From Pedobacter glucosidilyticus DSM 23534 (GTDB lineage: Bacteria; Bacteroidota; Bacteroidia; Sphingobacteriales; Sphingobacteriaceae), in contig NZ_KE384314.1 in NCBI RefSeq assembly GCF_000425145.1, positions 22,611-86,610 on the forward strand: a stretch of DNA of 64,000 bases. Reading direction: 5' to 3'. Numbering within the stretch: the first letter of the stretch is position 1; each line of letters opens with the position of its first letter. Under the pieces are notes generated by a model that was not told the origin of the DNA, did not search any database, and saw nothing but the letters and a program-made list of their open reading frames with translations. This document shows positions 24,909-34,780 of this stretch, in pieces. The translations under genes were made by a program, and so were the position numbers.

Positions 24909-27900
24909 TTAAAGTCCTATAACTAAGTTTACACCGTAGGTTCTTGTTGATGGAAACTGAGCAGTTTCAAAACCTTGCACAATATCAGTACCGGCAAGCG
25001 TACCAAATTCTGGGTCGAATATTGGCCATGGAGACCATATAAACAAGTTACGTCCATAAACCCCTATTGAAGCCCTTTGCATGCCTAATTTTCTAACAAG
25101 TTTAGGGGTGAGCGTGTAATCCAATCTGGCTTCTCTAAATTTCAAGAAATCTGTTCTAAAAGTACTTCCCTCTGCGTTATCGATACCCATGTGTGATCTG
25201 TAATAACCATCAACATCGAAAGTAATGACGTCATTAGGACGAAATGTTCCATCAGCATTTTGAATAACACCATTTCCTATGATACCACTATATCTACCTG
25301 GTAATGTTTTGGTTAGTTTACCTTGCTCAACCAATTTATAATGACTTAATGAGTGAGCTACACCTCCAATTTGAGCATCAAATAAGGCATTAAATCTAAA
25401 TTGCTTATATCTAAACTCGTTCCCTAAACTTGTTCTAAACTTCGGGATGGTGTTTCCTAGATATACTACCTCATCACTTATTTTTGCAAAACCTGTTTGC
25501 TCATCGTAAATTACTTGTCCGTCTGGAGCTCGTTGGTAACCTCTTCCATATAAATCACCCATGCTACCACCAACTTTTACTACAATTTGGCCTCCACCAA
25601 CTGGTCCGTTTCTTAACACTACAGAGCTATCTCCCAATTCTTCAACCCTGTTTCTGTTTGAGGAGAAAGTGAAATAAGAAGTCCATTTAAACCCAGATTT
25701 TGTACTAATTGGTGTACCGTTAACTGCTAGCTCAAAACCTCTATTGGTTACTTTACCAAGATTCACAAGAACCTGATTATAGCCTATTGAACGATCTACT
25801 ACACGGGTTAAGATTTGATCTTTAGTATTACCATAGTAATAAGCAACATCAAAATTTAAACGGTTTTTAAAGAGCCTAAAGTCAGCACCGTATTCGTAAG
25901 TCGTTGTTCTTAAAGGTCTTAAATTAGGATTAGGCAAAAGTGTAGGATTATTTAAAGCTCCGCCTGGATATAAGCCACTTCCTGCAATTTCATAATTATA
26001 AGAAGTTCTATAAGGTGTAGTAGAACCACTACCAACCCCAGAAGCTGATACTCTAAATTTAGCAAAATCTATAATTTTTGGAAGTTTTAATAATTCAGAA
26101 GCTAAAAAGCTTAAACTGGCTGATGGGTAGTTAAAGTTTACATTATCAGTACGATTTGGAGTAGCTAATACACTGTTCCAATCTGTTCTTGCAGTTAAAT
26201 CAAGATAAAGGAAGTCTTTGTAAACACCAGAAAATAATCCATAAAAGCTGTTGATATTGTATTGACTTTTAAATGGAAAGGTTGCTAAAGGTCCAGCGCT
26301 ATTAGCTATGGTATAAACACCTGGCTGGTTTAAAGAATCGGCTCTAATCTCATCTCTATTATAGATGTTTTTAAGCACACTACCTCCGGCAGTTGCAGTT
26401 ATCTCGAAATCTTTTTTAAATTTCTTCGTATATCTTAATAAGAAATCACTACTTGCTTCCTGCGAATAAATGTTTTGGAATCTATAAGATCCTTTTGGTA
26501 ATCTAGTTCCTGCATCGTAAGGGCGCTCTTGCGCTCTTCTCTCGTATCCCATATCTAAGGAAGTTCTCACCATTAAGCTTAAGTTTTTGGTGAAATTATA
26601 GGTAGCTTGGATATTTCCTGTTAAAGTATTTCTGTCTGATTTGTTGATGAACTCGTAAGAAATAGCATAAGGGTTTTCTGGGAAAGAACTAAATGGATAT
26701 TGAATACGTCTTCCAACTTCACCGTTTCTCCAATAATTTCTTAACCAGTCTGGATCAGCACTTGGCTGCCAAAATATATACCAATACATTAAAGATTGGT
26801 TACCATAACCAGCACCTGGTAAATTATCACTATTTCTGTTTGTATAGTTTACTTTAGAGGTAACTTGAAGTTTTGGATTTATTTTAGAGCTTACGGATAA
26901 AGCTACGGAATTACGATCATATCCAGTGTTGGGTGTTATCCAAGTGTTTTTAACATTAGTAACAGAAAAGCGAGCGGTAGTTTTATCCGTTCCGCCATCT
27001 AAACTAACTGAATTGGTAAAAGTCTGACCTACATCAAAAAAATCGTTTAATTTACCAGGATAAGGTACCCATGGAGTTCTTTCTGTACCTCTAGCTTGTG
27101 TTACTGGGTCATACTGAAAAAACATTTGTCCGTCAAATCTTGGTCCGTATGCCGAACTTGTTCCGCTGGTACTTGGCCCATCTGGCCCAGCGCCAAAAGA
27201 ATAATAATTGGCACCACCAGTACCTTGACCGTATTCGTATTGTAAGTCTGGCCAGCGATTACCGCTCTCAAAAGCCACGTTTGAATTAAATGTAACTCCT
27301 AAACCTTTTCTTTTAGCACTTCCAGATTTTGTAGTAATGATAATAGCACCATTGGCTCCTCTTTGCCCGTATAAAGCAGCCGCACCCGGTCCTTTCAGAA
27401 CAGAAACACTTTCTATATCTTCCGGATTGATATCATTTAGACCGCTACCATAATCCGCAGGCATATTATCACTTCCTGTACCATAAGCACTTTCGCCAGC
27501 GTTAGCAGTACGCCTACCTGTACCTTGGTTAATCACAACCCCATCAACAACAATTAAAGCTTCGTTATCTCCTGTTAAGTTGTTTTCTCCACGAAGGATA
27601 ATTTTATTAGAACCAGCAGGACCACTATTAGATCTTACTAAGTTTAAACCCGCTACTTTACCAGATAATGCATCTGTCCAGTTATTGGAAACAGCATCTG
27701 TTAGCTGTTCGCCTTGAACTGTTGTAACAGCATACCCCAAGGCTTTCTCTTCCCTTTTAATACCTAAAGCCGTTACAACAACTTCGTTTAAAGCAGTAGT
27801 AGCAACTTTTAATCTGATAGATAAGTTGCTTTGGCTATTTGCAAACGTCCTTGTTGTAGGATCATAGCCTATGTAAGAAAAAGTAACTGTAGTGTTTTTT

Positions 27901-28151
27901 GGTATGTTTATAGAAAACTCACCATCGAAGTTGGTTGTACCTAAATTCTTCTTATTATTATCGGTTATAATCACACCAATAATAGGCTGACCGTCATCAT
28001 CGCCTAGAAGTTTTCCTTTAACCGTTATTTGTGCCGTTTGGGCAAAAACACTTAACGTATTAAAAATAATTAAAAAAAAGGATAGAAATAAAAGGCCTAA
28101 ACCTTTTGCTTTTACCACTTTCTTTAAGCGGGGTAAACATTTCTCATTCAT
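24909..28151 (-). CDS. SusC/RagA-family TonB-dependent outer-membrane transporter
   Basis: 1080 aa. Signal region (1-38), a carboxypeptidase-regulatory-like domain (about 42-125; KGKLLGDDDGQPIIGVIITD), the TonB plug (ALNEVVVTALGIKREEKALGYAVTTVQGEQL, LKGPGAAALYGQRGANGAIIITTKSG) and a long beta-barrel ending YGVNLVIGL. Energy-dependent import through the outer membrane. First gene of the operon that also encodes SusD, DUF5689, phosphoesterase and SGNH hydrolase. Confidence 0.95.
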   Translation of the reverse strand: MNEKCLPRLKKVVKAKGLGLLFLSFFLIIFNTLSVFAQTAQITVKGKLLGDDDGQPIIGVIITDNNKKNLGTTNFDGEFSINIPKNTTVTFSYIGYDPTTRTFANSQSNLSIRLKVATTALNEVVVTALGIKREEKALGYAVTTVQGEQLTDAVSNNWTDALSGKVAGLNLVRSNSGPAGSNKIILRGENNLTGDNEALIVVDGVVINQGTGRRTANAGESAYGTGSDNMPADYGSGLNDINPEDIESVSVLKGPGAAALYGQRGANGAIIITTKSGSAKRKGLGVTFNSNVAFESGNRWPDLQYEYGQGTGGANYYSFGAGPDGPSTSGTSSAYGPRFDGQMFFQYDPVTQARGTERTPWVPYPGKLNDFFDVGQTFTNSVSLDGGTDKTTARFSVTNVKNTWITPNTGYDRNSVALSVSSKINPKLQVTSKVNYTNRNSDNLPGAGYGNQSLMYWYIFWQPSADPDWLRNYWRNGEVGRRIQYPFSSFPENPYAISYEFINKSDRNTLTGNIQATYNFTKNLSLMVRTSLDMGYERRAQERPYDAGTRLPKGSYRFQNIYSQEASSDFLLRYTKKFKKDFEITATAGGSVLKNIYNRDEIRADSLNQPGVYTIANSAGPLATFPFKSQYNINSFYGLFSGVYKDFLYLDLTARTDWNSVLATPNRTDNVNFNYPSASLSFLASELLKLPKIIDFAKFRVSASGVGSGSTTPYRTSYNYEIAGSGLYPGGALNNPTLLPNPNLRPLRTTTYEYGADFRLFKNRLNFDVAYYYGNTKDQILTRVVDRSIGYNQVLVNLGKVTNRGFELAVNGTPISTKSGFKWTSYFTFSSNRNRVEELGDSSVVLRNGPVGGGQIVVKVGGSMGDLYGRGYQRAPDGQVIYDEQTGFAKISDEVVYLGNTIPKFRTSLGNEFRYKQFRFNALFDAQIGGVAHSLSHYKLVEQGKLTKTLPGRYSGIIGNGVIQNADGTFRPNDVITFDVDGYYRSHMGIDNAEGSTFRTDFLKFREARLDYTLTPKLVRKLGMQRASIGVYGRNLFIWSPWPIFDPEFGTLAGTDIVQGFETAQFPSTRTYGVNLVIGL

Positions 28152-28376
28152 TATTTAAAAAATTGATTTTCAACTAGTTGTTTAATTTTAGGCTTAACTT
28201 CGATAATAAAATTATGAAGTTGTTTTGTTTATTAAATTTAAAAATAAAAACATTTAAAAACATCATATTATTTACAATTTATTTTTTATTGTTTCCTTTT
28301 GTTGTTAAGCGGCACAAATAGAGCAATTAAATGTTATTAATGGGTTATTCTAATGTTAAGTATTTGTTATGATTAT

Positions 28377-29105
28377 TTATGAGAGTAGTGTAAATAATAA
28401 AGCAGCCAAAACTGCTCCAACTAAGGGTCCTATAATGGGTATCCATGAATAAGACCACTGGCATACACCGGCTTTTCCTTTATTGATGAAAAAGAAAACA
28501 ATACGTGGCCCTAAATCTCTTACCGGATTTATAGCGTACCCGGTTGTGCCTCCTAATGATAATCCAATTGCCCAAACTAAAAAAGCAACAGGTATAGCAC
28601 CAAGAGAGCCCAAACCCACTATTGTTTTAGGATTTGCCAATTCGGCATCAGTAAAATAAAAAATGGTAAAGATGAGTACAAACGTTCCTACCACTTCATT
28701 CATGAAGTTTATGCCTTTGTTTAAAATGGCAGGTTGTGTATAAAAACAAGCAGCTCTAAGGCTAATATCGTCTGTGCTTTTGAAATGATCATGATAAAAA
28801 AACCATACCATTAAGGAACCAGCTGCCGCTCCTAATAGTTGTGATAATGCATAAGCAGGAACTTCTGCCCAAGCAAATTTATCGGCAACAGCCAAAGCTA
28901 CACTTACAGCAGGATTTAGATGCGCACCACTATGAGGCCCTGCAATAACAACTCCTACAAAAACAGCTAAGGCCCAACCAGTAGTAATTACTATCCAGCC
29001 AGAATTTTGTCCTTTTGTTTTATTGAGCACTACATTGGCTACAACACCATTTCCCAATAAAATCAGGAAAAATGTACCCAAAAACTCGGCTACATACTGA
29101 TTCAT
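28377..29105 (-). CDS. glpF: Glycerol facilitator (MIP-family aquaglyceroporin)
   Basis: 242 aa with six membrane segments and two half-helix loops. First signature SGAHLNPAVS (NPA at 64-66); second AINPVRDLGPR, where the usual Ala is Val (NPV at 193-195). The Arg and Asp after it (NPxRD), a mark of glycerol facilitators against water-only aquaporins, are kept. It follows glpK in the glpD-glpK-glpF unit, 60 bases downstream, and lets glycerol diffuse in. Confidence 0.92.
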   Translation of the reverse strand: MNQYVAEFLGTFFLILLGNGVVANVVLNKTKGQNSGWIVITTGWALAVFVGVVIAGPHSGAHLNPAVSVALAVADKFAWAEVPAYALSQLLGAAAGSLMVWFFYHDHFKSTDDISLRAACFYTQPAILNKGINFMNEVVGTFVLIFTIFYFTDAELANPKTIVGLGSLGAIPVAFLVWAIGLSLGGTTGYAINPVRDLGPRIVFFFINKGKAGVCQWSYSWIPIIGPLVGAVLAALLFTLLS

Positions 29106-29165
29106 GTTTTCTTTATTTTAGTTTATAATTGGTGATGCACCTTTTCTAGACTGGGTGCATTTATT

Positions 29166-30656
29166 TTATAAAGTTGTCCAATGGTTAACTGCCTGAACAG
29201 CTTTTTTCCATTGCTTAATGTTATTTTGAACCTGTGTTGTATGGGCTGGCTCAAAAATTTGATCTACTTCCCACTGCTTCTTTATTTCTTCTATATTAGC
29301 CCAAACACCAACCGCCAAACCTGCTAAATAGGCTGCACCAATAGCAGTTAACTCTGCTGCCTTAGGCCTTATAACAGATGTATCCAAAACATCTGCCTGA
29401 TACTGCATTAATAAATTATTTACGGTAGCACCACCATCCACACGTAGTTCTTTAATGGCAAAATCTGCATCGGCTTCCATAGCTTTTAAAACATCCATGG
29501 TTTGATAGGCTATACTTTCTAAAGCTGCTCTCGCAATATGCGATGATTTAGTCCCTCGGCTTAAGCCAAAAATTGTTCCTTTAGCATAAGGATTCCAATG
29601 TGGAGCGCCTAAACCAGTAAAGGCAGGAACTAACACAACACCTCCGTTATCTTCACAAGCATTAGCCAAATCATCAATTTCTGAAGATGTTTTAATAATC
29701 CCTAAACCATCTCTTAACCATTGTACAATAGCGCCAGCCATGAAGATACTGCCTTCTAAAGCATAATGAACTTCGTTGTTTATCTTCCAAGCTACGGTAG
29801 TAACCAAATTATTTTTAGACATTACAGGTTTGTTACCGGTATTCATCAGCATAAAACAACCTGTACCATAGGTATTTTTCACCATACCCGCTTGTGTACA
29901 AAGCTGCCCAAAAAGTGCCGCTTGCTGGTCGCCCGCTATACCTGCGATTGGAATTTTAGCAGAAAATATAGCTCCAGCCGTTTCTCCATAAACTTCACTT
30001 GATGATTTAACTTCTGGCAAAACCGATTTTGGAATATCAAAAATGCTTAACAATTCGTCATCCCAATTTAAAGTATGGATATTGAAAAGCATTGTTCTTG
30101 ATGCATTACTCACATCGGTAATATGAACTTTTCCACCAGTAAGTTTCCATACCAACCAACTATCTACTGTACCAAAAAGTAAGTTTCCTGCATTGGCTTC
30201 TGCTCTTGCACCTTCAACGTTGTCTAAAATCCATTTTAATTTGGTAGCAGAGAAGTAGGCATCAACCATTAAACCGGTTTTTTCCTTAATCAATGGTTCT
30301 TTACCAGCTGCTTTTAGCTCATCACAAAAAGAAGCTGTTCTTCTATCCTGCCAAACTATAGCATTACAAATAGGCTCGCCGGTTTGTTTATGCCAAACGA
30401 TGGTAGTTTCTCTTTGATTGGTGATACCAATACAAGCAACATCTTGCGGAGAAATTCTGGCTTTGATAACAGCTTCTGTTGCCACACCTATTTGCGAGCT
30501 CCATATCTCCATAGCATCATGCTCTACCCAGCCACTTTGTGGATATATTTGCGTAAATTCTTTTTGAGCAACAGCCAGTTGCTTGCCTTCATCATTAAAA
30601 ATGATTGCTCTTGAACTTGATGTTCCTTGGTCTAAAGACAAAATGTATTTACTCAT
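29166..30656 (-). CDS. glpK: Glycerol kinase
   Basis: 496 aa, normal length. FGGY-kinase fold: [14 protein letters not shown] (6-19), [40 protein letters not shown] with the catalytic Asp, and [19 protein letters not shown]. Converts glycerol to glycerol-3-phosphate. Four bases after glpD stop; same transcript. Confidence 0.96.
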   Translation of the reverse strand: MSKYILSLDQGTSSSRAIIFNDEGKQLAVAQKEFTQIYPQSGWVEHDAMEIWSSQIGVATEAVIKARISPQDVACIGITNQRETTIVWHKQTGEPICNAIVWQDRRTASFCDELKAAGKEPLIKEKTGLMVDAYFSATKLKWILDNVEGARAEANAGNLLFGTVDSWLVWKLTGGKVHITDVSNASRTMLFNIHTLNWDDELLSIFDIPKSVLPEVKSSSEVYGETAGAIFSAKIPIAGIAGDQQAALFGQLCTQAGMVKNTYGTGCFMLMNTGNKPVMSKNNLVTTVAWKINNEVHYALEGSIFMAGAIVQWLRDGLGIIKTSSEIDDLANACEDNGGVVLVPAFTGLGAPHWNPYAKGTIFGLSRGTKSSHIARAALESIAYQTMDVLKAMEADADFAIKELRVDGGATVNNLLMQYQADVLDTSVIRPKAAELTAIGAAYLAGLAVGVWANIEEIKKQWEVDQIFEPAHTTQVQNNIKQWKKAVQAVNHWTTL

Positions 30657-30660
30657 GATA

Positions 30661-32274
30661 TCAAGCTTTAGTTAATAATTGGTCTTCTTTATAAGCTGGC
30701 GTTACCGGATGCTTGTTTAATAAATACTGCTTAGCTAAAGTTATAAAATTGCTTATTTGTTGGGCTTTCCATTCTTCATTTTGGTTTAAAACCGATGCCA
30801 TTAAATCTGCAACTTTAGGAGCCATTTCTATAGCCGCTTGCGCATCAACAAATAAAATACGCAATCTTCTAGCCAATACATCTTCTACGGTGCGGGCCAT
30901 CTCGTTTTTAGTAACCCAAACTATTTCTGCTAAATAATGTGGGAATTTAGGATGTAGCAAAGCTTTTAAACTTGAATCTTGCTTCATAAGATTCTGAATA
31001 TATACCGCATCAAGACCGTAAAAATCTAAATGATTACCAAGTTTCTGGGTTGTACTTCCGTGGATAGCTAAGGCTTCTGTTTTACAATCTGCTTTTGATA
31101 ATTGAGCAACCTGAATGACTTGATTGATGGTATCTTCTGCCATTTTACGGTAGGTAGTCCATTTGCCACCGGTAATGGTTACCAAGCCAGTATCACTTAC
31201 AATAAGCTTATGACTTCTAGATATTTCTTTTGTTTTACCTGTATTTTTTGTTGGCGCAGCTAAAGGTCTTAAGCCCGCAAAAACGCTTAATACATCTTTC
31301 TCGGTTGGCTTTTTAGCCAGATATAGCGCTGCCGTTTGTAAAATAAAATCTATTTCTTGTTGTAGTGCTTTTGGCTCGAGGCTGTTTTTATCTAGCGGTG
31401 TATCTGTTGTACCTACTACTAGATAGTTATGCCATGGCACTGCAAAGAGTACCCTACCATCAGAAGTTTCTGGAATCATTAAGGCAGCATCAGCAGGCAT
31501 AAAAGATTTATCTAACACGATATGCACACCCTGACTAGGTCTTACCAAAGCTTTTGAGCCTGGTTTATCCATACTTAAAATATCATCAACAAAAACTCCT
31601 GTAGCATTTATTACAGCTTTGGCTTTAATATTATAAGTAATTTGCGTCTCTAAATCTCTTACAGCAATACCATTAACCTTAGAACCAGATTTAAGCAAGC
31701 CCTCTACCTTCATATAATTAAGTACAGTAGCGCCTTGTTCTATGGCGGTTTGCGCCATGTTTACTGCTAAGCGGGCATCATCAAACTGACCATCATAATA
31801 CTCTACACCACCTCTTAACTTCGTACTATCTAAACCTGGCAAAGCTTTCTCTACACTTTTTTTATTTAAGATAGTTGATGATCCAAAGCTAAACCTTCCG
31901 GATAACCAATCGTAAAGTTTTAAACCTACTACATATTTAAGCTGCTCAAAAACACTAAAACATGGTATAATAAAAGGTTGTTTTTTAACCAAGTGAGCTG
32001 CATTCCTTAATAACAAACCTCTTTCTCTTAAAGCCTCGTATACCAATGCCACATCTCCGGCTGCCAGATACCTAACACCGCCATGCACCAATTTGGTACT
32101 TCTACTTGAGGTTCCCTTTGCAAAATCAGATTGCTCCACTAATAAGGTTTTAAAACCTCTTGAAGCAGCATCAACAGCACAACCTAAACCAGTTGCACCA
32201 CCTCCTATCACCACAATATCCCACTGTATATCTTTTTCTAATTCTTTTACTTGGCCTTCTCTATTGCTATCCAT
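30661..32274 (-). CDS. glpD: Glycerol-3-phosphate dehydrogenase, FAD-dependent
   Basis: 537 aa. FAD-binding [29 protein letters not shown] (about 20-48), then [17 protein letters not shown], and the C-terminal GlpD/GlpA domain. Oxidises glycerol-3-phosphate to dihydroxyacetone phosphate at the membrane, giving electrons to menaquinone. First gene of the glpDKF unit, divergent from glpR, with candidate GlpR sites in the spacer. Confidence 0.95.
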   Translation of the reverse strand: MDSNREGQVKELEKDIQWDIVVIGGGATGLGCAVDAASRGFKTLLVEQSDFAKGTSSRSTKLVHGGVRYLAAGDVALVYEALRERGLLLRNAAHLVKKQPFIIPCFSVFEQLKYVVGLKLYDWLSGRFSFGSSTILNKKSVEKALPGLDSTKLRGGVEYYDGQFDDARLAVNMAQTAIEQGATVLNYMKVEGLLKSGSKVNGIAVRDLETQITYNIKAKAVINATGVFVDDILSMDKPGSKALVRPSQGVHIVLDKSFMPADAALMIPETSDGRVLFAVPWHNYLVVGTTDTPLDKNSLEPKALQQEIDFILQTAALYLAKKPTEKDVLSVFAGLRPLAAPTKNTGKTKEISRSHKLIVSDTGLVTITGGKWTTYRKMAEDTINQVIQVAQLSKADCKTEALAIHGSTTQKLGNHLDFYGLDAVYIQNLMKQDSSLKALLHPKFPHYLAEIVWVTKNEMARTVEDVLARRLRILFVDAQAAIEMAPKVADLMASVLNQNEEWKAQQISNFITLAKQYLLNKHPVTPAYKEDQLLTKA

Positions 32275-32281
32275 AATTTAA

Positions 32282-32332
32282 AAATCGAAAGTAAATCGAA
32301 ACACTAAACAATTATAAGAAAATAAATCGAAA
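32282..32332. promoter_or_regulatory. Candidate GlpR operator: three direct AAATCGAAA repeats
   Basis: AAATCGAAA occurs at 32282-32290, 32293-32301 and 32324-32332, spaced 11 and 31 bases (about one and three helical turns), just upstream of glpD and 133 bases before glpR. DeoR-family regulators, including GlpR, often bind tandem TTCG-containing direct repeats. On the minus strand a TTTATTTG at 32343-32350 could be a degenerate -7 box for glpD. Confidence 0.6.
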
Positions 32333-32464
32333 TAAAAAAGAACAAATAAAAATAAAAAGAAAACCTTAATGCATTGAAAAGAGATTAGAAAATATTTTGA
32401 TAACCTATAAAACATTTTCTTTTTATATTTAATTATTACCTTAGAAAATCAAAAAATTAGTGTA

Positions 32465-33229
32465 ATGATAAATATTGCAGAACGCCATCAGTTTATTTTG
32501 AATAAACTTCAAAAAGAAGAGTATATAGCCGTAGTAGATTTGTGTAAAGAACTTGATGTATCTCCTGTAACGATTAGAAAAGATTTAAAGTTACTAGAGG
32601 AAAAAAACTTACTCTTCAAAACGCATGGTGGAGCAACATTACAGAACCCATACACTATAGATAGGCCTGTTAATGAAAAAGAGAAAATTCAATCTCTGGA
32701 GAAGGTTAAAATTGCATCAACTGCAGCAGCAACGATACAGGAGAACGATGCTTTAATTATTGCATCTGGCACTACTGTTTTAGCTTTAGCAAGGGCTATT
32801 CCTGCAAACATGCATCTTACAGTTGTTACAGCAGCTTTAAACGTGGCGCTAGAATTAACTAGGCACCAAAACATTGAAGTTATGCAATTGGGTGGTTTAT
32901 TAAGAAAAAGTTCTTCATCTGTTACGGGTTCTTATGCAGAAACCATTTTAAAAGATTTTTTCTGTAATAAGCTTTTTTTAGGTGTTGATGGTATTGATTT
33001 AGAATTTGGTTTAACCACAACCAGTTCTATGGAAGCTCAGTTAAACAGAGAAATGATAAAAGTTGCCCAAAAAACCATTGTTTTGGCCGATTCTACAAAA
33101 TTTGGTAAAAGAGGGTTTGGCAAAATTTGTCCAATTGATGAAATAGACCATATCATTACAGATAGCGGTATATCTGCTTCAACTTTACAGGCTTTAGAAA
33201 GTATGGGTATACATGTTACTGTTGTTTAA
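32465..33229 (+). CDS. glpR: DeoR/GlpR-family transcriptional regulator
   Basis: 254 aa. N-terminal winged helix (ERHQFILNKLQKEEYIAVVDLCKELDVSPVTIRKDLKLLEEKNLLFKTHGGA, 4-56) with the DeoR signature, then the sugar-phosphate-binding (ISOCOT-like) domain with ALIIASGTTVLALARAI, KLFLGVDGID and VLADSTKFGKRGF. It is divergent from glpDKF and is most likely their repressor, released by glycerol-3-phosphate. The symbol rests on position; the family call alone is certain. Confidence 0.82.
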   Translation: MINIAERHQFILNKLQKEEYIAVVDLCKELDVSPVTIRKDLKLLEEKNLLFKTHGGATLQNPYTIDRPVNEKEKIQSLEKVKIASTAAATIQENDALIIASGTTVLALARAIPANMHLTVVTAALNVALELTRHQNIEVMQLGGLLRKSSSSVTGSYAETILKDFFCNKLFLGVDGIDLEFGLTTTSSMEAQLNREMIKVAQKTIVLADSTKFGKRGFGKICPIDEIDHIITDSGISASTLQALESMGIHVTVV

Positions 33230-33251
33230 TTATTTATCAGAAATAAAAAAA

Positions 33252-33281
33252 ACAGCGCCCTCCTAAAAAGAGAAGCGCTGT
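33252..33281. terminator. Bidirectional terminator between glpR and the Gfo/Idh gene
   Basis: ACAGCGC (33252-33258) and GCGCTGT (33275-33281) form a seven-base GC-rich stem with an A-rich loop; A-runs precede it on the plus strand (T-run for minus-strand transcripts). The two genes are convergent here. Confidence 0.65.
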
Positions 33282-33304
33282 GGTTATACATCTCCAAACT
33301 AAAT

Positions 33305-34693
33305 TTAAATCTTAATATCCATTATCTTACCGGTTTTTCTACTTTCTTCGGCCATAAAACTCATGATATGGCTTTCGATAGATTCATCAATAGTAGAAGT
33401 TAAAATACTAGCATTTTGCTGACCTACGGCTTGCACAAAATCTTTAACCAAAAGCCAATCGCCACCACCATGACCACTGTTTTTATAACCCTCAACATCT
33501 TCTACTTTAGGTATAAATTTAACCGATTTACCTGTTCTAAAGTCACTTACAACTAATTCTTCCATATCGCCAACCATATCTCCCATAGTTCCCATAATAC
33601 GGGTTCTTCTTCCGTGGTATGATGTGAAAGCTTCCATAGAGAAACTTGCCGTAACACTATCAGCAAACTGGATACTGGTAACATAATGATCTGGCTGGTC
33701 GTTCTCCATACGGTAAACACACCTGCCATAATTGGTAGTCTTTAAACGTTCCATAATCACATCTGCGTGTTTAGTTTTATCCTCAGGTAAATCTAAAACA
33801 CCTAATCTTTTCCTCTTTTCGTAGTACTCTTTTATAGCAGAATAAGGGCATTCTCTTTCTACCTTACAACCATCCGTACAACGGGCAGTACTTCCTTCCG
33901 GTGCATTTTCCTTTTTAAACCATTTCAAATCGCCCATGGCAACTATTTTTTGACTTGGTTTATTAATAATCCATTTAATGATATCTAAATCATGGCAAGA
34001 TTTTGCCAAAATAATAGGTGTTGTTTGCTTTGCATTATGCCAATTACCTCTTACGTAAGAATGTGCCATGTGTGTATGTTCTATTGGCTCAAAGTGCTGA
34101 ATGCTCACTACCTCACCAATAGCTCCCTGCGCTATCAAATCTCTCATTTTAACAAAATAAGGTGCATACCTCAACACATGACAAACTGCAACAATTCTAC
34201 CCTTCTTTTTAGCCAAACTTAAGATAGCTCTGCATTCTTTTTCTGTTGGTGCAATAGGCTTTTCAAGTAAAATATCATAACCCATTTCTAGGGCTTTCAT
34301 ACAAGGTGCATAATGTAAATCGTCTGGGGTAGAGATGATAACAGCATCAGCAAACTTGGGTTGTTTAAAAACATCTTCCCAAGTCTTAAATCTATTTTTA
34401 TCTGCTATTTGATGTTGTTTTGCGTATTTCTGATTTCTAAAACTGTTTGGCTCTGCTACACCAATAATATCTAATTGATCTGGAAATTTAGCTGCAAAAT
34501 TACCATAAACTGTACCTCTGTTGCCAGCCCCAATGGTAATGGCTGTTACTGCCTTACTAAGAGGCTTATGTAATAAATTTGGCTTGCTGTTATACAAAAA
34601 AGAATCATTAGCCAATTTTGCAATAACCTCTGTGCTGATCACTGAAGCACCCAAAGAGATGCTTATTGTTTTTAATAGATTTCTACGATTCAT
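33305..34693 (-). CDS. Gfo/Idh/MocA-family oxidoreductase, exported
   Basis: 462 aa with a leader MNRRNLLKTISISLGASVIS (twin-Arg). Rossmann: AITIGAGNRGTVYGNFA; then VIISTPDDLHYAPCM, DILLEKPIAPTEKEC with the EKP motif, and SCHDLDIIKWI. A cysteine group CTDGCKVERECPYSA near residue 270 is a feature of one branch of the family and may bind metal. Sits between glpR and the phospholipase-D-like gene but has no evident link to glycerol metabolism. Confidence 0.8.
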   Translation of the reverse strand: MNRRNLLKTISISLGASVISTEVIAKLANDSFLYNSKPNLLHKPLSKAVTAITIGAGNRGTVYGNFAAKFPDQLDIIGVAEPNSFRNQKYAKQHQIADKNRFKTWEDVFKQPKFADAVIISTPDDLHYAPCMKALEMGYDILLEKPIAPTEKECRAILSLAKKKGRIVAVCHVLRYAPYFVKMRDLIAQGAIGEVVSIQHFEPIEHTHMAHSYVRGNWHNAKQTTPIILAKSCHDLDIIKWIINKPSQKIVAMGDLKWFKKENAPEGSTARCTDGCKVERECPYSAIKEYYEKRKRLGVLDLPEDKTKHADVIMERLKTTNYGRCVYRMENDQPDHYVTSIQFADSVTASFSMEAFTSYHGRRTRIMGTMGDMVGDMEELVVSDFRTGKSVKFIPKVEDVEGYKNSGHGGGDWLLVKDFVQAVGQQNASILTSTIDESIESHIMSFMAEESRKTGKIMDIKI

Positions 34694-34780
34694 GAATTAG
34701 GTTTTATAATTTTTTTTAAAAGTTAGCTTAAATAAAAATAAAAAAAATTATTATGACTAAGAAAGATTCTTATTTAGAAT

